From the NCBI GenBank assembly GCA_039680605.1, contig JBDKTA010000049.1, positions 120,029 through 184,028 of the forward strand: DNA of 64,000 bases, read 5' to 3'. Source of the stretch: Planctomycetaceae bacterium. GTDB lineage: Bacteria > Planctomycetota > Phycisphaerae > SM23-33. Shown here one piece after another: positions 40,481-50,051 of this stretch. Within the stretch, counting starts at the first letter, position 1. Every line of letters begins with the position of its first letter. The position numbers and the translations under genes were made by a program. The notes under the pieces are model-generated. The model was not told the origin of the DNA. It saw only the letters and a list, made by a program, of their open reading frames with translations, and did not search any database.

Positions 40481-42214
40481 ATGACCGAATCCCATAAGGA
40501 ATCCGGCGCAAGGCCTGGCTCCCCCTCGCCGAGCAAGCAGAAACTCCTGCTGGTCGTCGGCGGCATCATCGCCGCGGCGGTGCTGGCGATCTGGTTCATC
40601 TACTTTGTGACGCGCACTGAAGAAGGGCCCAACAAGGCCCGCGCGGGGGTCATGGCGGCCGTCGATAGCGCTGACGCGCTCTATCATCGGGCGCTGGGCT
40701 TGCTCTCCAGCCCCGTGTATGAAGATATCGCTACCGGAAAGCCCGGACCCTATACGGTCGACGGAGATCCGGTGGTGACCAAGGACACGATCCGGCTCAG
40801 GCCTCCGGGGGCCGTCAATCCCCAGGCGATCGAGGCGCTGACGCAGGCCAAGGCGATCATTGAAAAGGGACTGGCCGACAACGCCGAGGCCGACGCCAGC
40901 GTCAAGGCCATCGCCCATCACGTCAATGCCCGCGTGCTGTGGCTGCGGGGCTTTTACTTCGACCAGAAAGCCCTCAATCAGCGATGGGACGCGCAGCGGG
41001 GCGCCAGCGGAATCGACCGCATGGTCAGCGTCTTGCAGGCGCAGTCGGCGTTCCTGGCCCAGTACGACAAGATGCTGAACCTGCCCGACGGCGACGTGCG
41101 GCAGATCATGGAGACGACGCAGGCCGAACTGACGGATGTCGAGAAGGAACACGAGGCCGCCTCCAAACAGATCATCTACCTGGGCAACGAGGTGGCGTCG
41201 CTGCGCGACCAGATCGCGACGTTGTCGCAGAAGGCCCGGGAGAGCCGGACTCAGAGCCGCCTTGTCAACGGACCCAAGAGCCTCGAGATGGTCGAGCAGG
41301 CGATCGCAGATGAAGCCCAGATCCGCCAGATCGAAGGCAAAATCGCCACCAACCAGGACCAGGTGCAGCAACTGCTCGAACAACGCCGCATGCTGGGCGT
41401 GCGGATCAATTCCGGACGCGGCAAGATCAAAGCCGCCCAGGATATGCTCGCGCACCGAAAGGAGCAGTTGGGACGCCGCAGCCAGCAACGAGAGGACTGC
41501 CTCAAGCTGATCAACGAGTCCCAGCAGGCCATCGTCAAAGAAGTCAGCGGGGTCAACAAGGCGGCACAGGGCGCCAAGGCCGACGAAGCCGAGGCGATGA
41601 AAGAGTACGCCGACTCCCAGAAGGAACTGGACCAGTCGTTTACCCAGGCCCAGGCCACCTCCGCCGAAGCCCTCGCTGAAAAGGGCAACGTTCTGGCCCG
41701 TGTGGCGGGGTTGCAGTCGACACAGGCGGTCTTCGCCCGCCGTCTGCTGGCCCTGAAGACGTCCATCGCCGAGGTGTGGTCCAAGACCGGCGCCGAGGCG
41801 GCCGCGCCTGATGAGGTCGGGCAGCTCGGGGCGTACCTGGCGGACCCCGAGGCGACGGCCAACGAATCGCTGAAGAATTACGACGAGGTCATTCGCAATT
41901 ACCAGTTGGCGATTCAGAGTCTCCAGGACAACGAAAAGGTCTATCGGTGGATGTACCAGGGCGAACTGGCGGCGGCGTATCTGGGATACTCTCAGGTGAA
42001 GAACGACCCGGACAAGCTGCGCAAGGCCAACGAGATCATCACGGACGCCCTCAAGGATAAGGAAGCATCGCCGTACCTTCGCCCGGTGGTGCGTCTGCGA
42101 GATTCCGTCGCGGCAGCCACGACGCAGCCGACCGATTCGCCGGCGCCCAAGACGCCCGCGACCGCGCCTGAGGTTTCTCCGGCAGCGCCGGAGGCTCCGC
42201 CGATCGAGCAGTGA
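40481..42214 (+). CDS. Membrane-anchored coiled-coil protein, function unknown
   Basis: The product is 577 residues with a short cytoplasmic tail, one TM helix at about 22-45 (LLLVVGGIIAAAVLAIWFIYFV), then a long alpha-helical region with heptad character (for example ALTQAKAIIEKGL, VEKEHEAASKQIIYLGNEV, LLEQRRMLGVRI) and TPR-like parts at the C-terminus. It is probably a periplasmic scaffold. A Pro/Ala-rich tail ends it. It is followed after 71 bases by the sigma-factor gene, so the two may be linked. No family was recognised. Confidence 0.65.
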   Translation: MTESHKESGARPGSPSPSKQKLLLVVGGIIAAAVLAIWFIYFVTRTEEGPNKARAGVMAAVDSADALYHRALGLLSSPVYEDIATGKPGPYTVDGDPVVTKDTIRLRPPGAVNPQAIEALTQAKAIIEKGLADNAEADASVKAIAHHVNARVLWLRGFYFDQKALNQRWDAQRGASGIDRMVSVLQAQSAFLAQYDKMLNLPDGDVRQIMETTQAELTDVEKEHEAASKQIIYLGNEVASLRDQIATLSQKARESRTQSRLVNGPKSLEMVEQAIADEAQIRQIEGKIATNQDQVQQLLEQRRMLGVRINSGRGKIKAAQDMLAHRKEQLGRRSQQREDCLKLINESQQAIVKEVSGVNKAAQGAKADEAEAMKEYADSQKELDQSFTQAQATSAEALAEKGNVLARVAGLQSTQAVFARRLLALKTSIAEVWSKTGAEAAAPDEVGQLGAYLADPEATANESLKNYDEVIRNYQLAIQSLQDNEKVYRWMYQGELAAAYLGYSQVKNDPDKLRKANEIITDALKDKEASPYLRPVVRLRDSVAAATTQPTDSPAPKTPATAPEVSPAAPEAPPIEQ

Positions 42215-42285
42215 CGCGATAGCGCTTGTGGGCGAAGGCGGCGGATATTGTTCAGAGGCGCGAGCCTGCGACGAAGGGCACTGGC

Positions 42286-43959
42286 GTGGGCAAATATACC
42301 TACAAAGCAATGGAGGAAATGGCGGCGGAATTGGCCGCCGGCCTTGCGCGCCTGAGAAAGGGGTATGTCGACGCCGCCGAGTCGCTGGCGATGATCCTCG
42401 ATGACGATCAGGAGTATCCCTACGATTTCGTCGTGTTCCGCCTGACCGGGTATCGCCCCAGGAGCATCGACAAGTCCACCCCCCGCCCGATGCTCGGCTC
42501 GAAATTGCGACAGGATCTTCTGCTGATGATGATGAAGATCTGCGACAGCTTCGACCTGCGCCCGTCCGAATACGAAGAGCCGGTCGTAGACAGCCAGGCC
42601 GTGGCCAATCGCTTCAACGTTTCGACCAAGACCATCCAACGATGGCGCCAGCGCGGCCTGCCCACGCGCAAAATGCTCTTTCCCGACGGGCGACGCCGCG
42701 TCGTTTTTCTCGAAAGCTCGCTGCAGCGGTTCATCGGGTTCCAGGAAGGCGACGTGAGCCGCTCGGTGCGTTTCACGCAGATCAGCGAGCAGGAACGCCG
42801 CGACATCTTTCGCCGCGCCAAGCGGATGGCCACGTTCACGCACTGCTCGCTCGGCGACGTCGCCAAACGCCTCGCGGCCCGCACCGGGCGAGCCGTCGAG
42901 ACGATTCGCTATACGCTGCGAAACCACGATATCGAGCACCCGGAGGACCCGATCTTTCCCTTCCTGTCGGCCCCGCTCAACGACCAGGAAAAGATCGCCA
43001 TCTACCGCGGATATCTGCGGGGCTTCGCCGTGCCTGCGCTGGCCGAACGCCACCACCGCACCCGCGGAACCATCTATCGCGTTGTCAATGAAGTGCGGGC
43101 CCAGCAACTGCTCAAGCGACCCATCAGCTACGTCTATAGCTCGCAGTTCGACCTGCCCAACGCCGATGACATCATCATGTCCGCGGTGCCCCTGGACGCC
43201 GAGGCCACCAAGCCCGCCCCGCGCCCGCCGGCCGACCTGCCCCCATACCTGCGAGCGCTCTACGACGTGCCGCTGCTGACGCCCGAAGGCGAGAAAGACC
43301 TCTTTCGCCGGTACAACTTTCTCAAGTACCAGGCGGACAAACAGCGAAAGCAGATCGATCTCAACCGCATCCGCACGCACAAGCTGCGGGAGATCGAGGA
43401 CCTCCTGCTGCAGTCCAACGTCGTCAAGAACCAGATTATCCGCTCGAACCTGCGCCTGGTGGTCTCGATCGCCAAGAAGCACATGGGCAAAGCCCAAACG
43501 CTTTTCGAGCTGATCAGCGACGGCAACGTGTCGCTCATGCGCGCGGTGGAGAAGTTCGACTACACGCGAGGCAACCGCTTCAGCACCTATGCCTCGTGGG
43601 CCATCATCCGCAACTTTGCCCGCAGCGTCCCCAAGGAGCAGTACCAGCTCGACCGCTTCGCCACCGGAAACGAAGAAGTGCTCGATATCGCCGCCAGCCT
43701 GCGCACGTACGACCCCAATGAACTGAACCTGCGAGAACTGCGAGAGAGCATCGACGCTGTCTTGACCCGCCTCAACCCGCAGGAACGGGCCATCCTCATT
43801 GACCACTACGGCCTCGACCCCTCCGGCAAGGGCAAGACGCTCGAGCAGCTCGGCCGCCAGTTGGGCATCTCGAAGGAACGCGTTCGTCAGATCGAACTGC
43901 AGGCGATGAAGAAACTCCGCGGGTTCATGCAGCCCGAGCAGTCAGACCTGATGGCCTGA
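42286..43959 (+). CDS. RNA polymerase sigma factor with helix-turn-helix N-terminal extension
   Basis: This is a sigma-70-family protein of 557 residues. The C-terminal part is sigma: region 1.2-like (LYDVPLLTPEGEKDLF, about 325-340), region 2 (LRLVVSIAKKHMGKAQTLFELISDGNVSLMRAVEKFD to FSTYASWAIIRNFAR, about 388-446) and region 4 (LNPQERAILIDHYGL to ISKERVRQIELQAMKKLR, about 495-545). Region 3 is very short. The N-terminal 270 residues are unusual: a helix-turn-helix at about 102-150 (SQAVANRFNVSTKTIQRWRQRG) and two more possible helix-turn-helix segments (about 184-215 and 231-271). The start is the GTG at 42286, since GAAGGG precedes it and the upstream GTG has no binding site. Confidence 0.88.
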   Translation: MGKYTYKAMEEMAAELAAGLARLRKGYVDAAESLAMILDDDQEYPYDFVVFRLTGYRPRSIDKSTPRPMLGSKLRQDLLLMMMKICDSFDLRPSEYEEPVVDSQAVANRFNVSTKTIQRWRQRGLPTRKMLFPDGRRRVVFLESSLQRFIGFQEGDVSRSVRFTQISEQERRDIFRRAKRMATFTHCSLGDVAKRLAARTGRAVETIRYTLRNHDIEHPEDPIFPFLSAPLNDQEKIAIYRGYLRGFAVPALAERHHRTRGTIYRVVNEVRAQQLLKRPISYVYSSQFDLPNADDIIMSAVPLDAEATKPAPRPPADLPPYLRALYDVPLLTPEGEKDLFRRYNFLKYQADKQRKQIDLNRIRTHKLREIEDLLLQSNVVKNQIIRSNLRLVVSIAKKHMGKAQTLFELISDGNVSLMRAVEKFDYTRGNRFSTYASWAIIRNFARSVPKEQYQLDRFATGNEEVLDIAASLRTYDPNELNLRELRESIDAVLTRLNPQERAILIDHYGLDPSGKGKTLEQLGRQLGISKERVRQIELQAMKKLRGFMQPEQSDLMA

Positions 43960-43998
43960 AGACCGTTGTGAGAGAACTCGCAACTCACAACTCACAAC

Positions 43999-45859
<1,861 letters not shown>

Positions 45860-45904
45860 TCACGATTTCAAAGGCCCTTAGCCATTCACAGGTATCGCAA
45901 TTTT

Positions 45905-46537
45905 CTACAGAGCCCCCACCGCCCGCAGCCATGCCTGGGTCATCAGGGCGTTGCCAGCGGGGCTTGGGTGTACACCGTCGCCGGCCCAGAAGGCTGGTTC
46001 GCGCTGCGTTGCCGCAGCGGCGAAGAGGCCGTCAAAGGGCACGAAGATCGCGCCAAACTCGCGGGCGAGCTTTCTGGCAGCATTGATCTTGGCATCGAGA
46101 TCGAGCCGCCATTTCTCGCGGTCGGCAGGGCAGGGCAGCACGAACGGTTCGCACAGGATGAACTTGGCGCTGAGCTTGGCACGCGCGTCGGTCAGGATCG
46201 CGCGGTAGTCGACCTCGTACGCCTCTGCCGTGGTGGGGCTGTTGCTGTCAAACGCCCGCCACGTGTCGTTGATGCCGATCAGGATCGAAACCCAGTTGGG
46301 TTTCAGGTCGATGCAGTCCGCCTGCCAACGGGCCTTGAGATCGCACGCGCGATTACCACTGATCCCGCGGTTGAGGAACGTGATCTTCCTGGCCGGATAG
46401 GCCGCCGAAATCCACGCCGCGCACGCGGCCGCGTATCCGCCGCCGAGATTATTGTCGTCGGTGCGGCTGCGCCCCCAGTCGGTGATGCTGTCGCCCTGGA
46501 ACAAAACACGATCATTGTCGTTGAAAACCAATGCCAC
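45905..46537 (-). CDS. SGNH/GDSL-type esterase
   Basis: This is an esterase or lipase-like hydrolase of the GDSL group. The product is 210 residues from the GTG at 46537, which has AAGGAG eight bases ahead. The frame is open further upstream, but that part runs through a repeat word and is rejected. The catalytic Ser is in block I (LFQGDSITDWG), the Gly/Asn blocks are NRGISGN and IGINDTW, and the block V Asp/His is GDGVHPSPAGN. No signal peptide is visible, so it is probably cytoplasmic. Its substrate is unknown (sugar acetyl ester is a guess). Confidence 0.9.
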   Translation of the reverse strand: MALVFNDNDRVLFQGDSITDWGRSRTDDNNLGGGYAAACAAWISAAYPARKITFLNRGISGNRACDLKARWQADCIDLKPNWVSILIGINDTWRAFDSNSPTTAEAYEVDYRAILTDARAKLSAKFILCEPFVLPCPADREKWRLDLDAKINAARKLAREFGAIFVPFDGLFAAAATQREPAFWAGDGVHPSPAGNALMTQAWLRAVGAL

Positions 46538-46802
46538 GGCTGAACTCCTTTTCTTGGCGGATATTTTGCACAACCGCGCGACAATAACAAGCCCAAAAAG
46601 CTTTGCCACAGAGATCACAGAGGCCACGGAGAAAGAGGATGAAGGTCGCCATGGCGACACCGGTCGCGCGGGTGCCGTGGCGCGCAGGGCCGCAGGCCCG
46701 GAGAGCCACGATCCCCGAACTCAAGGCAGAGCGAAATGTCGCAAACTGCGCGTGGTCGTGGCTGTCGGGCCAAAGCCCTCCCGCCACGGCACCCGGCACT
46801 TC
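46538..46802. other. Intergenic region with direct and inverted repeats
   Basis: This 265-base gap lies between two minus-strand genes. I see no gene. It holds the word GCCACAGAGATCACAGAGGC (around 46605), related to the arms of the nested repeat at 61433-61590, the CATGGCGACACCGG word near 46650, and an inverted pair GGTGCCGTGGCG (46671-46682) and CGCCACGGCACC (46782-46793). Confidence 0.65.
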
Positions 46803-47441
46803 TTACTGGCTACTATTCTGCCGCAAGTAGTACGGCAGGTCTTCGGGCTTGACCGACTTCCACAGCCCGCGCCCGGCCGAGCGCGCCTGCCGCTGCAGCC
46901 GCGCGAACTCGGCTTTGAGGTGGTGGTCGAAACGCGGATCGGCGTAGGCGTAACCTTCCTCCACCAGCACGCGATTGAGCAGCCGCCCATCGGAGAGGTA
47001 GATCCACGCCAGCAGGCGGTCGTACTTGTCGCGAGGCTTCTTTGCCGGTTCGAGTTCCAGCCGCACGTACTGCCCCTGGATGAGTCGGCGCGTGAAGGCG
47101 GCGGCCTCGGGTCCAAAATGGGTTCCCGGCTTTGCTCCATGGACGATCTCGGGGGTGTCAACGCCCCAGAAACGAATGCGAGTGTGCGTCTGTGAGCGGG
47201 GCGGGTCGGGCGCCTCGATGTCGATCGTGTCGCCGTCAACGACTTTCGTGACGCGGAAGCTCTTGCCGCCGTACTGGGCGAAGTCGCCCTCAGGCGCTCT
47301 GCCGAAGAATCCCCCGCGGTCGGCGATGGCCAGCGCCGCCGCTATCGCCAGGGCGATCAGCGATGCCGCGGTCAGGCGGATCCGCCGCTGTCGGCGCCAT
47401 CGCACCGAGACGGGCACCATCGGGTTGGGGAATCGTTTCAC
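46803..47441 (-). CDS. Staphylococcal-nuclease-like (thermonuclease) protein, membrane-anchored
   Basis: The 212-residue product has a basic start, one TM helix or uncleaved signal (about 22-41), and an SNase domain. Residues matching the Staphylococcus catalytic set are visible: Asp69/Asp71 in VVDGDT, Arg90 and Glu98 in RIRFWGVDTPE, and Arg142 in KYDRLLAW. This places it among secreted or periplasmic Ca-dependent nucleases. It follows lysC on the minus strand, with a terminator between them, so it is probably a separate unit. Confidence 0.92.
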   Translation of the reverse strand: MKRFPNPMVPVSVRWRRQRRIRLTAASLIALAIAAALAIADRGGFFGRAPEGDFAQYGGKSFRVTKVVDGDTIDIEAPDPPRSQTHTRIRFWGVDTPEIVHGAKPGTHFGPEAAAFTRRLIQGQYVRLELEPAKKPRDKYDRLLAWIYLSDGRLLNRVLVEEGYAYADPRFDHHLKAEFARLQRQARSAGRGLWKSVKPEDLPYYLRQNSSQ

Positions 47442-47455
47442 GCCGACAGTCTACA

Positions 47456-47484
47456 GAAAAGCCCAGGGATTGGAATCCCTGGGG
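47456..47484 (-). terminator. Intrinsic terminator downstream of lysC
   Basis: CCCAGGGATT (47462-47471) pairs with AATCCCTGGG (47474-47483), and on the minus strand CTTTTC follows. It ends lysC transcription. The stem word resembles the palindrome at 29496-29521. Confidence 0.8.
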
Positions 47485-47510
47485 CGTTGGGGGTTCATAA
47501 TCGCGAGCCG

Positions 47511-48752
47511 CTATTTCTTCCGGGCGCGTTTGGCGGGTTTGCCCAGGTCGAAGGCGTCGTGGACGCTACGGAGGGCGTCGCGGCCTTGCTTCTGGCTGAC
47601 GATCACCGAGATCTTGATCTCGCTGGTGGTGATGTTGTCGATGTTGATCTTGCCCTTGGCCAGGGCGGCGAACATCCGCTCGGCCACGCCGGTATGCACC
47701 CGCATGCCCACGCCGACGGCTGAGACCTTGGCCAGGTCTTTCTCGACGCTGTAGCGGCATTTCATCTTTGCAGCCAGCGCCGAGACCACTTTCTCGGCGT
47801 CGGCCAGGTCGCCCAGGTCGACGGTGAAGGAGATGTTGGCGGTGCCGGATTCGTTTTCGGTCTGGATAATGTCGTCGATGACCACTTTGCCCTGGGCCAG
47901 GGCGTGGAAGATCTGCGCGGCGCTGCCGGGGCGGTCGGTGACGTCCTTGAGCGACAGGCGGGCGATGTTTTCCTTCAGCGCCACGCCGCTGACGACAATG
48001 CGCTCCATGGATTGTGTTTCGGCCACGATCATCGTTCCTTTGCTGGTGTTGAGGCTGCTGCGAACGTGGATGGGCACGTCATATTTCTTGGCGAACTCGA
48101 CGGCCCGGTTGTGCAAGACGTTGAAACCCTGGCTGGACAGCTCGAGCATTTCGTCGTAGCTGATGCGGTCGATCTTGCGGGCGTTGGGGACGATGCGCGG
48201 GTCGGCTGTGTACACGCCATCGACGTCGGTGTAGTTCTCGCAGACTTCGGCCTTGACCGCCGCCGCCACCGCCACCAGCGTGACGTTGCTGCCGCCGCGC
48301 CCGAGCGTGGTGACGTGCCCGTCGGCCGTGACGCCCTGGAACCCGGCGATAATCACGATCCTGCCGGCATCGAGCTGCGCGTGGATGCGCTTGGCGTCGA
48401 TGCGGTGAATGCGGGCCTTGGTGTGCGCCTCGTCGGTGATCATGCCGATCTGCCCGGCCGTGAAGCTGATCGCCGGCGTGCCCATGTGCTCCAGCGCCAT
48501 GGCCACCAGCGAGATGGTGACCTGCTCGCCGGTGGCGAGCAACTGGTCGCGTTCGCGTTTGGAGGGTTCGTCGCCGCGGCAGACCGCCTTGGCGAGTTCT
48601 TCCAGGCGGTCGGTCTCGTGTCCCATCGCCGAGACGACCATGATGACCTGGTAACCCTTCTTCTGCGCGTCGATGGCGCGCTGGGCCGCCGACCGGATCT
48701 TCTCCGGCGTGGCCACGCTCGTACCGCCGAATTTCATGACGATGATTGCCAT
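47511..48752 (-). CDS. lysC: Aspartate kinase
   Basis: It phosphorylates aspartate, the first step to Lys, Met and Thr. The 413-residue product has KFGGTSV (7-13), the substrate region ATGEQV (73-78), FQGVTADGHVTTLGRGGS (138-155), DVDGVYTADPR and two C-terminal ACT domains (about 265-400) for feedback control. The residue after GRGGS is Asn156, whereas most aspartokinases have Asp here (Asp202 in E. coli AKIII, catalytically important). Length and layout match the Bacillus/Corynebacterium alpha-subunit type. An internal beta-subunit start is possible but I cannot place it. Homoserine dehydrogenase lies about 4.8 kb away on the same strand. Confidence 0.95.
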   Translation of the reverse strand: MAIIVMKFGGTSVATPEKIRSAAQRAIDAQKKGYQVIMVVSAMGHETDRLEELAKAVCRGDEPSKRERDQLLATGEQVTISLVAMALEHMGTPAISFTAGQIGMITDEAHTKARIHRIDAKRIHAQLDAGRIVIIAGFQGVTADGHVTTLGRGGSNVTLVAVAAAVKAEVCENYTDVDGVYTADPRIVPNARKIDRISYDEMLELSSQGFNVLHNRAVEFAKKYDVPIHVRSSLNTSKGTMIVAETQSMERIVVSGVALKENIARLSLKDVTDRPGSAAQIFHALAQGKVVIDDIIQTENESGTANISFTVDLGDLADAEKVVSALAAKMKCRYSVEKDLAKVSAVGVGMRVHTGVAERMFAALAKGKINIDNITTSEIKISVIVSQKQGRDALRSVHDAFDLGKPAKRARKK

Positions 48753-48812
48753 ATCAAGGCGGGAATATTAATGCCTTTGAGGCGGCGTGTAAAGAGGTGC
48801 CTTCTTTTGCCG

Positions 48813-49508
48813 TCAGCCCGAGGATATGAGTTTCTGGTCAACGGCGTCTCGTAATGCTTCCGCTGTCCTGAGAAGCGTGTTGGTGTGTTTGACCATGTCG
48901 GTTCTGTTGCGAATATTGCGAAGGCGGCCTTGCTGGCCAAAACCGACGATATCCAGTTCATGAATGATCTTGTTCCGAAGATTGAAGATAGCCTGTAAGG
49001 CGCTCTTGTCCATTCCAAGGCTTGAGCCTGAAAGACCGAGAGCTTCTGCAATATGGAAAAGCTCTGTAGCCGACTGGAGGCTGCCAGCGGTCAAAGTCTT
49101 GATGTATTCTTCAATCACCTGGGTCTGGTGTGAGGGAGCCGCGAGAATCCTTGCCAGGAAGTTCCTCGCGCCGCCAGACTCCAGTAAATCAGAATCATCT
49201 CGAATCTGGCGGGCGATGAACGTCTCGAGACCTGCAGCAACATTCGGATAATTCCGTACCAGCGTCGGTAGAGAGTCACGGATAAGTTGCTTGGCCATCG
49301 CGTCAACGCCAGCCGCAGCCATCACCAGCATCGCCCTGAGAAGATCCTGTTGTTCGTCAGTTGGTCTGCCAGGGCTCGTTCCCGCATCAAACGCCTTTAG
49401 CAGCGCCGATACAGAATCAAATGTTCGCTCGAGGATCAGAGACGCGTTGTTGCATTCCTCGGCGGATACAGGCATGGAGGACAGTATGTGTATAGCCGGC
49501 TTGGCCAA
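48813..49508 (-). CDS. HEPN-like domain protein, possible RNase
   Basis: The 231-residue product is all-helical by eye. Near its C-terminus it has RNKIIH (residues 178-183), an RX4H motif typical of HEPN nucleases, in the expected context (LQAIFNLRNKIIHELDI). A helical region about 55-110 would be the other half. The start is a TTG at 49508 with AAGGA nine bases ahead, 12 bases after the upstream gene stop. An internal ATG at 49475 has no binding site. It forms a two-gene unit with the small protein upstream. HEPN proteins are often toxins or defence effectors. The call is tentative. Confidence 0.6.
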   Translation of the reverse strand: MAKPAIHILSSMPVSAEECNNASLILERTFDSVSALLKAFDAGTSPGRPTDEQQDLLRAMLVMAAAGVDAMAKQLIRDSLPTLVRNYPNVAAGLETFIARQIRDDSDLLESGGARNFLARILAAPSHQTQVIEEYIKTLTAGSLQSATELFHIAEALGLSGSSLGMDKSALQAIFNLRNKIIHELDIVGFGQQGRLRNIRNRTDMVKHTNTLLRTAEALRDAVDQKLISSG

Positions 49509-49520
49509 ATGCTCTTGTCC

Positions 49521-49823
49521 TTAGGCCTTCTTCCCAACTGGCGGCCCGTATTGTTCCCGGATACGATCTTCGAGCTCACGGCGATTGCGGGGGTCGGATG
49601 CTTCGTAAACACAGACCCATAAGTTCTGGTTGGGGCATGCGGGACTCCACTGTGCTTTTCTGGCGACAATCTTAGACTCTCCAACATCAAGCACAGTCCA
49701 ACTCCCACCAGGAGCAACACATATGACTACATAAAGCGCATTGGAATTATTGAAGGTTTCCTCGGCAAGTCGCGAGCATGCAAAGGCTTGGCCAACAATT
49801 TTCACTGGAACGGTTCTAGACAT
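49521..49823 (-). CDS. Small protein, possibly GIY-YIG-like
   Basis: The product is 100 residues from the ATG at 49823, which is preceded by GGAG about nine bases away (an upstream in-frame ATG gives a longer form). A central segment NALYVVICVAP and VLDVGESKIVARK has the spacing of a GIY-YIG core (aromatic-hydrophobic strand, then VGES followed by a basic helix), but the first motif is not a clear GIY and I cannot confirm catalytic residues. Near the end is EASDPRNRRELEDRIREQYGPP. Its stop is 12 bases before the HEPN-like gene, so the pair is likely an operon. Confidence 0.45.
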   Translation of the reverse strand: MSRTVPVKIVGQAFACSRLAEETFNNSNALYVVICVAPGGSWTVLDVGESKIVARKAQWSPACPNQNLWVCVYEASDPRNRRELEDRIREQYGPPVGKKA

Positions 49824-50051
49824 TCTCTCTTCTCCGGGTGTCCCACACCCTCTGACTGGCCAATCCTCTTGAAAGTGGGCGACCATGTCAAGAGTCTTCG
49901 TTACGACATTCTATACCTACCCTTCCTCGGCAACTTGGCGGCGCGCCGGGGGCAAACGCCTTACGGCGTCATTACTAGCGATGCGAACGGACTTCTATTG
50001 CCCCGCTGCGGCGCAATCTGGTACAAGACACGCTCTGCAGAAAGGACCGCC

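Noticed and set aside
46538..46660. Longer N-terminus for the SGNH esterase
   Set aside because: The extra frame translates intergenic repeat words, and the GTG at 46537 has a good AAGGAG site.
49488..49823. A classical type II toxin-antitoxin call for the small protein and HEPN-like gene
   Set aside because: Neither protein matches a known antitoxin clearly, so I report only a tentative HEPN/GIY-YIG-like pair.
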